The notes under the pieces were generated by a model. The model did no database searches, was not told where the DNA came from, and was given only the letters and a program-made list of their open reading frames with translations. Shown here piece by piece: positions 60,063-64,000 of a stretch of 64,000 nucleotides of DNA. Source of the stretch: Pseudomonas sp. RIT-PI-q. GTDB taxonomy: Bacteria; Pseudomonadota; Gammaproteobacteria; Pseudomonadales; Pseudomonadaceae. Within the stretch, counting starts at the first letter, position 1. Every line of letters begins with the position of its first letter. Where the stretch lies: the NCBI RefSeq assembly GCF_001297125.1, contig NZ_LHPC01000029.1, positions 90,834-154,833 of the forward strand, read 5' to 3'. Position numbers and translations under genes: made by a program.

Positions 60063-61166
60063 ATGAGTCGTCACCGCTCGTATTTCAATCTGGGGATGGG
60101 CGCCTGCCTGGCGGTCTCGCTGTCGGCGGTTGCCGCCGAGGGCCCGACCGTGCACGTCTACAACTGGTATGACTACATCGGCCCGACCACCCTCAAGGAC
60201 TTCCAGCGCGACACCAACATCACGCCCGTGTACGACACCTTCGACAGCGGCGAGGTGTTGGAAGCCAAGCTGATGACAGGCCATAGCGGTTACGACGTAG
60301 TGGTCGCCAGTAACTTCATTCTGCCGGCTCTGATCAAGGCGGGCGCCTTGCAGAAACTCGATCGCAGCCAACTGCCCAATCTGAAGCACATCGACCCGGT
60401 GCTGTTGGAAAAACTTCGCGCGAACGACCCCGACAATCAGTACGCCATACCCTACCTGTGGGGCACCGACGGGATTGGCTACAACGTTGACAAGGTCCGC
60501 GAAGTCCTCGGTGATCAGGCACCGGTGAACTCCTGGGATTTGCTGTTCAAAGAAGAGAACCTGGCCAAACTCAGCCAATGTGGCGTGGCAATTCTGGACG
60601 CGCCCGCCGAGATCATGCCCATAGCCCTGCACTACCTCGGTCTGCCACCCAACAGCAGCAACCCCGAAGACTATAAAAAAGCCGAAGCGCTGATGCTCAA
60701 GTTGCGTCCGTACATCACCTACTTCAATTCGTCGAAGATCGGCAGCGACCTGGCCAATGGCGATATCTGCGTGGCGCTGACGTGGTCAGGAACAGTGTTT
60801 GGTGCAAAGCAAGCCGCCAACGAAGCCGCGAAGGGGGTGAACATCGAGTACAGCATCCCTGTCGAAGGCGCGCCTCTTTGGTCCGACAACCTGGTCGTCG
60901 TAAAAGACAGCCTCAACCCCGAGCAGGGGCTGGTGTTCATCAACTATCTGCTGCGTCCCGAAGTGATAGCACCTGCCACCAATCTGGCGCTCACCGCCAA
61001 CGCCAACATGGACGCGACTGCACTGCTCTCGGCCGAGGTGCATGACTACGCGAATATCTACCCCACCGCCGAGGTGATCGCCAAGCTGTTCATCTTGCAA
61101 CCGCAGCCCCATGCAATCGAGCGCGTCCGCACGCGGATCTGGAGCAATGTGAAAAACGGCCAGTAA
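60063..61166 (+). CDS. Polyamine-type ABC periplasmic binding protein (PotF/SpuD family)
   Basis: 367-aa solute-binding protein with Sec signal peptide (cleavage after AVAA near residue 25) and the PotF-type start VHVYNWYDYIGPTTLKDFQ, then YDVVVASNFILPALIKAGAL and PYLWGTDGIGYNVDKV. Polyamine or related amine ligand is expected. No permease or ATPase is linked, so it must share a transporter encoded elsewhere or act in sensing. ATG 60063 is the plausible start; the frame open to 59988 lies in the divergent promoter region. The peptidase gene follows after a REP array. Confidence 0.92.
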   Translation: MSRHRSYFNLGMGACLAVSLSAVAAEGPTVHVYNWYDYIGPTTLKDFQRDTNITPVYDTFDSGEVLEAKLMTGHSGYDVVVASNFILPALIKAGALQKLDRSQLPNLKHIDPVLLEKLRANDPDNQYAIPYLWGTDGIGYNVDKVREVLGDQAPVNSWDLLFKEENLAKLSQCGVAILDAPAEIMPIALHYLGLPPNSSNPEDYKKAEALMLKLRPYITYFNSSKIGSDLANGDICVALTWSGTVFGAKQAANEAAKGVNIEYSIPVEGAPLWSDNLVVVKDSLNPEQGLVFINYLLRPEVIAPATNLALTANANMDATALLSAEVHDYANIYPTAEVIAKLFILQPQPHAIERVRTRIWSNVKNGQ

Positions 61167-61185
61167 ACCCACCGCAAAACCCCCT

Positions 61186-61734
61186 GTAGGAGCTGGCTTG
61201 CCAGCGAAGGCGATGTGTCAGTCGACAGCAATGCTGGATGTGCTGGCGTCTTCGCTGGCAAGCCAGCTCCTACAGGTTGCGTCCGGGGCTGTAATCCCTT
61301 GTAGGAGCTGGCTTGCCAGCGAAAGCGGTGTGTCAGTCGACATCCATGCTGGATGTGCTGGCGTCTTCGCTGGCAAGCCAGCTCCTACAGGTTGCGTCCG
61401 GGGCTGTAATCCCTTGTAGGAGCTGGCTTGCCAGCGAAGGCGGTATGTCAGTCGACATCAATGCTGGATGTGCTGGAGTCTTCGCTGGCAAGCCAGCTCC
61501 TACAGGTTGCGTCCGTGGCTGTAATCCCTTGTAGGAGCTGGCTTGCCAGCGAAGGCGATGTGTCAGTTGACATCAATGCTGGATGTGCTGGCGTCTTCGC
61601 TGGCAAGCCAGCTCCTACAGGTTGCGTCCGGGGCTGTAATCCCTTGTAGGAGCTGGCTTGCCGGCGAAAGCGGTGTGTCAGTCGACAGCAATGCTGGATG
61701 TGCTGGCGTCTTCGCTGGCAAGCCAGCTCCTACA
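61186..61734 (+). repeat. Tandem REP array, 5 units of 115 bp
   Basis: GTAGGAGCTGGCTTGCCAGCG arms at 61186, 61301, 61416, 61531 and 61646, exactly 115 bases apart, each closed by CGCTGGCAAGCCAGCTCCTAC and joined by the linker AGGTTGCGTCCGGGGCTGTA. Copies differ at a few positions only (for example GACAGCAATG versus GACATCAATG), pointing to recent amplification. The array fills the gap between the binding-protein and peptidase genes. Confidence 0.97.
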
Positions 61735-61770
61735 GGGGGCGAGACCACTTTTTTCTGCCAGGAATTGAAG

Positions 61771-62910
61771 ATGAGAAAACCTATGAAACCACGTGCCCGC
61801 GACCTGAACATTCAGTTCGGCCAACTGCAACCCGGCCCGCTCAACGCCATCACCGATGTACCTGGCGTACGAGTCGGCCACAGCAATGTGCGAGGACGCA
61901 CCGCCAACGGACGCGACATCCTCACCGGCGTCACCGTGATCGAGCCGCGCGCCGGTTCAACCAGCCAACAACCGTGCTTTGCCGGCGTCCACGTGCTCAA
62001 CGGCAACGGCGACGCGACCGGTCTTGAGTGGGTCCGTGAGGCCGGCCTGTTGACCAGCCCGATCGCCTTCACCAACACCCACAGCCTGGGCGTGGTGCGT
62101 GACGCGCTGATCGTGCTGGACCGTGAGCAGCAGCCGGACGACGGGCGGCTCTACTGGAACATGCCCGTGGTGCTGGAAACCTTCGACGGCCTGCTCAACG
62201 ACATCAATGGCTTCCATGTGAAAATCGAGCATGTGGCCGAAGCCCTGCGCACAGCGGTGGACGGCCCGGTGACGGAAGGATGCGTCGGTGGCGGCAGCGG
62301 GATGATTTGCCATGAATTCAAGGGCGGCATCGGCACCGCTTCGCGCCGGCTGAACAGCGCTCAGGGCGGCTGGACCGTCGGCGCGATCGTTCAGGCCAAC
62401 CACGGCATCCGCAACGAATTGCGCGTCGACGGTTACCCGGTCGGGCGCTACATGGAACAGGCTGACTCGCCGTTCCTCAAGGCTTCGCTGCCGCATCCCG
62501 GCATGGGCTCGATCGTGGTTTGCCTGGCCACCGATGCACCGTTGTTGCCGCATCAGTGCACGCGTCTCGCGCAGCGTGCCAGCCTCGGACTCGCGCGCAC
62601 CGGCGGCGGTAATGAAGACCACAGCGGTGACATCTTTATCGCCTTCGCCACCGGCAATGATGTGCCACCCGCCGCTTATGAAAGCAAGAAGGCGCCGACA
62701 ACCGACAACCTGAGCATGGTCAACAACGACCACATCAGCGAATTGTTCCTCGCCGCGACCGAAGCCGTGGAGGAAGCGATCATCAATGCCTTGCTGGCTT
62801 CCGACACTGCCGAGGGTAATGGCCATGCGGTGCCGGGACTGGATGCCGAAACGCTGCTCAAAGCCCTGCGTAACGCCGGCTGGCGGGGGGATTCGACTAG
62901 CGGTACTTGA
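61771..62910 (+). CDS. P1-family (DmpA/S58) aminopeptidase
   Basis: 379-aa N-terminal-nucleophile hydrolase of the DmpA family, made as a precursor that cleaves itself. Features: NAITDVPGVRVGHSNV near the start, EGCVGGGSGMICHEFKGGIG, VGAIVQANHG, and the cleavage and nucleophile region PGMGSIVVCLATDAPLLPHQ, where the G-S bond should be processed and Ser becomes the nucleophile. Members cleave N-terminal L- or D-residues and beta-peptides. Start ATG 61771 (MRKPMKP) with GGAATTGA upstream; the open frame from 61543 runs through the REP array and is not coding. Confidence 0.93.
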   Translation: MRKPMKPRARDLNIQFGQLQPGPLNAITDVPGVRVGHSNVRGRTANGRDILTGVTVIEPRAGSTSQQPCFAGVHVLNGNGDATGLEWVREAGLLTSPIAFTNTHSLGVVRDALIVLDREQQPDDGRLYWNMPVVLETFDGLLNDINGFHVKIEHVAEALRTAVDGPVTEGCVGGGSGMICHEFKGGIGTASRRLNSAQGGWTVGAIVQANHGIRNELRVDGYPVGRYMEQADSPFLKASLPHPGMGSIVVCLATDAPLLPHQCTRLAQRASLGLARTGGGNEDHSGDIFIAFATGNDVPPAAYESKKAPTTDNLSMVNNDHISELFLAATEAVEEAIINALLASDTAEGNGHAVPGLDAETLLKALRNAGWRGDSTSGT

Positions 62911-62935
62911 GCACAAAACCTCACTTTTCTACGAT
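62907..62935 (+). promoter_or_regulatory. Sigma-70-like promoter of the candidate sRNA
   Basis: TTGAGC (62907-62912), 17-base spacer, TACGAT (62930-62935). The expected transcription start falls at about 62942, exactly where the first hairpin begins. The -35 box overlaps the peptidase stop codon. Confidence 0.5.
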
Positions 62936-62941
62936 AGAACT

Positions 62942-63083
62942 ACGCAGCCGCTTGTTTGCTCAAGCCGTTGCGTAAGTGGTGAGTGCACTGAACCCCTACC
63001 AAGCTCACCACTTGCTTCATGCGCATCTTGAGCCTCGAAGGCTCTACTTCCTCCCCATCAAAGAGCTTTGAGGCTCTTTTTTT
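62942..63083 (+). ncRNA. Candidate small RNA with three hairpins and a terminator
   Basis: About 142 bases that fold into consecutive perfect stems: ACGCA..GCTTG / CAAGC..TGCGT (62942-62973); AAGTGGTGAG (62974-62983) with CTCACCACTT (63004-63013); GAGCCT-CGA-AGGCTC (63030-63044); and the terminator AAGAGC-TTTGAG-GCTCTT plus T-run (63061-63083). Single-stranded parts are C-rich (AACCCCTACC in the loop of stem 2; CTTCCTCCCCATC before the terminator), as in Hfq-type sRNAs that pair with Shine-Dalgarno sequences. No ORF of credible length lies inside. I cannot match it to a named sRNA. Confidence 0.6.
63061..63083 (+). terminator. Rho-independent terminator of the sRNA candidate
   Basis: 6-bp perfect stem AAGAGC / GCTCTT, 6-base loop TTTGAG, followed by five more T. 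Confidence 0.8.
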
Positions 63084-63107
63084 ATCTGCGTGAATCCCAG
63101 ACAAGAA

Positions 63108-63132
63108 AAAGCCCGGCATTTGGCCGGGCTTT
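63108..63132. terminator. Strong GC hairpin, rho-independent terminator
   Basis: AAAGCCCGGC-ATTTG-GCCGGGCTTT: a symmetric A/T-flanked stem that can work in both directions, placed between the sRNA candidate and the convergent GNAT gene. Confidence 0.75.
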
Positions 63133-63162
63133 GCACATTCGAAAAGCCAACATAAATCCCCT

Positions 63163-63267
63163 GTGGGAGCGGCGGTGCGACGATTCGACTTGCCCGCGAT
63201 GTGGGTGTGTCAGGCGACATCATTATTGGATGTGATGGCCTCATCGCGGGCAAGCCCGCTCCCACAG
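63163..63267 (+). repeat. REP pair with an insert in the left arm
   Basis: Left arm GTGGGAGCGGCGGTGCGACG then ATTCGACTTGCCCGCG, split by an insert similar to that at 42112; the right arm is normal and ends directly before the GNAT stop codon. Confidence 0.88.
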
Positions 63268-63957
63268 TTAATCAAGTTGGCCCAATCGTTGGCGGACAAA
63301 TTCATTGGCCTTGCGCGTCATCTGGTCCAGATGCCGGTCACGCTGTTTTTCCGCATCGAGCATCGCCCGCTTGCCGTTTTTTTGCAGCAGGTACGTATGA
63401 ATCTGCCGCACCTCCAGCGAGCTGTAGATCGACGCCACGTCCAGCAGGGCCCTCAAGCCATCGGTGCCGTGATCGCGGGTGTTCATCAGCACTTGAGTAC
63501 CGCGCACGCCCAGCACCTGAAAGCCCATCGACTCAAAATACGGCACCTTGGCCACGGCACAGGTCAGCTCGGCATGCGGATAGCGACCGACCATCTCCCG
63601 CAACATGCGCCGGGCAATACCCTGACGTCGATGACCGGCCTGCACGGCCATATAGGCCACGGCGCAGGCGTCGGGATCGTCCTTGACTGGCAGGTACAGC
63701 AAAAAGCCGACGACCTTCTCCGGGTCGTCATCGTCGGTCGCGACGAGCAGCTCCACGGCAAGCCCTTTCGCCCCGTTCAACGCCTCCAGATAGAGGTGAA
63801 CCTCGTAGCCGATCGCGTACTGGTACACGTTGTACAGCAGGTTGCTCGGCGGGATAGCGACCAGGCTGATGTCGGTCAGGTAGTCGACCACCATCTGCAG
63901 GATCTGGCTATTGATGTGCTCGGGGCACGGGGTTTTGAAGTGGGTGATCTGGGGCAT
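63268..63957 (-). CDS. GNAT-family N-acetyltransferase
   Basis: 229-aa acetyltransferase. The acetyl-CoA pyrophosphate loop is seen in AYMAVQAGHRRQGIARRML, followed by strand 5 region AELTCAVAKVPYFESMGF. N- and C-terminal extensions of about 50 residues are charged; the C-terminus (LLQKNGKRAMLDAEKQRDRH) is probably helical. Substrate unknown. ATG 63957; a TATGAT -10-like box is seen at 63993-63998 on the minus strand close to the window edge. Confidence 0.9.
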   Translation of the reverse strand: MPQITHFKTPCPEHINSQILQMVVDYLTDISLVAIPPSNLLYNVYQYAIGYEVHLYLEALNGAKGLAVELLVATDDDDPEKVVGFLLYLPVKDDPDACAVAYMAVQAGHRRQGIARRMLREMVGRYPHAELTCAVAKVPYFESMGFQVLGVRGTQVLMNTRDHGTDGLRALLDVASIYSSLEVRQIHTYLLQKNGKRAMLDAEKQRDRHLDQMTRKANEFVRQRLGQLD

Positions 63958-64000
63958 TGCGGGGGCTGACTCCGGGGGGGGCGGTGGCCGCCTATCATAG

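Noticed and set aside
61198..61649. Series of overlapping 73-codon frames, MPAKAVCQSTSMLDVLASSL type
   Set aside because: Translated REP units of the 115-bp array; no ribosome-binding sites.

Overview
The window looks like chromosomal DNA of a fluorescent pseudomonad (Pseudomonas fluorescens complex). The main evidence is the many REP palindromes of the GTAGGAGC / GGCTTGCCCGCGA and GGCTTGCCAGCGA types in almost every intergenic gap, the high GC content, and Pseudomonas-typical small proteins (a DUF2388 protein, an MXKDX pentapeptide-repeat protein, a short orphan RHS protein). No tRNA, rRNA, phage, transposase or CRISPR is visible. The content is accessory catabolism: regulator plus transporter plus dehydrogenase modules.

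Layout. 2-7224: a LysR regulator (cut by the left edge), a beta-hydroxyacid dehydrogenase, a 7-unit REP array, then a tight acyl-CoA operon (OB-fold protein, thiolase, SDR with a one-base frameshift, enoyl-CoA hydratase, class III CoA-transferase). 7541-8662: an orphan RHS protein with an AT-rich tail. 8863-14045: LysR, DinB protein, an MFS/FAD-oxidase pair and an atypical SDR. 14200-17784: iron alcohol dehydrogenase, NIPSNAP, cyclase and a convergent LysR. 18021-20440: NDH-2-like oxidoreductase and a GlxA-type regulator. 21264-29285: an amino-acid module (ABC transporter with a Tat-type binding protein, APC permease, MocR regulator, DadA-like oxidase, RidA protein) sharing a candidate MocR operator. 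29286-30372: a 181-bp tandem array that carries copies of the ridA 3-prime end. 30485-35925: DUF2388 protein, PLP dehydratase, SDR, second GlxA regulator, isoprenylcysteine-methyltransferase-like membrane protein, HAD phosphatase, single-domain response regulator. 36039-43165: GMC oxidoreductase, MFS plus enolase-superfamily pair, lactaldehyde-type dehydrogenase, LysR. 43534-49970: a complete peptide-type ABC importer with a porin. 50204-55754: LysR, MFS, then an ALDH / aldo-keto reductase / formaldehyde-activating-enzyme-like operon. 56114-57836: MXKDX protein and a molybdopterin oxidoreductase with cytochrome b partner. 58097-63957: methyltransferase, LuxR-type regulator divergent from a polyamine-type binding protein, a 5-unit REP array, a DmpA-type peptidase, a strong candidate small RNA, and a GNAT acetyltransferase.

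Most notable: the structured sRNA candidate with its own promoter and terminator (62907-63083); the ridA-tail array; REP elements that supply the stop codons of three genes; the Fae-like protein; the conserved operator motif in the MocR module; and the one-base deletion that removes the active-site lysine of an SDR. All functions are read from sequence motifs and family knowledge; no database search was run.
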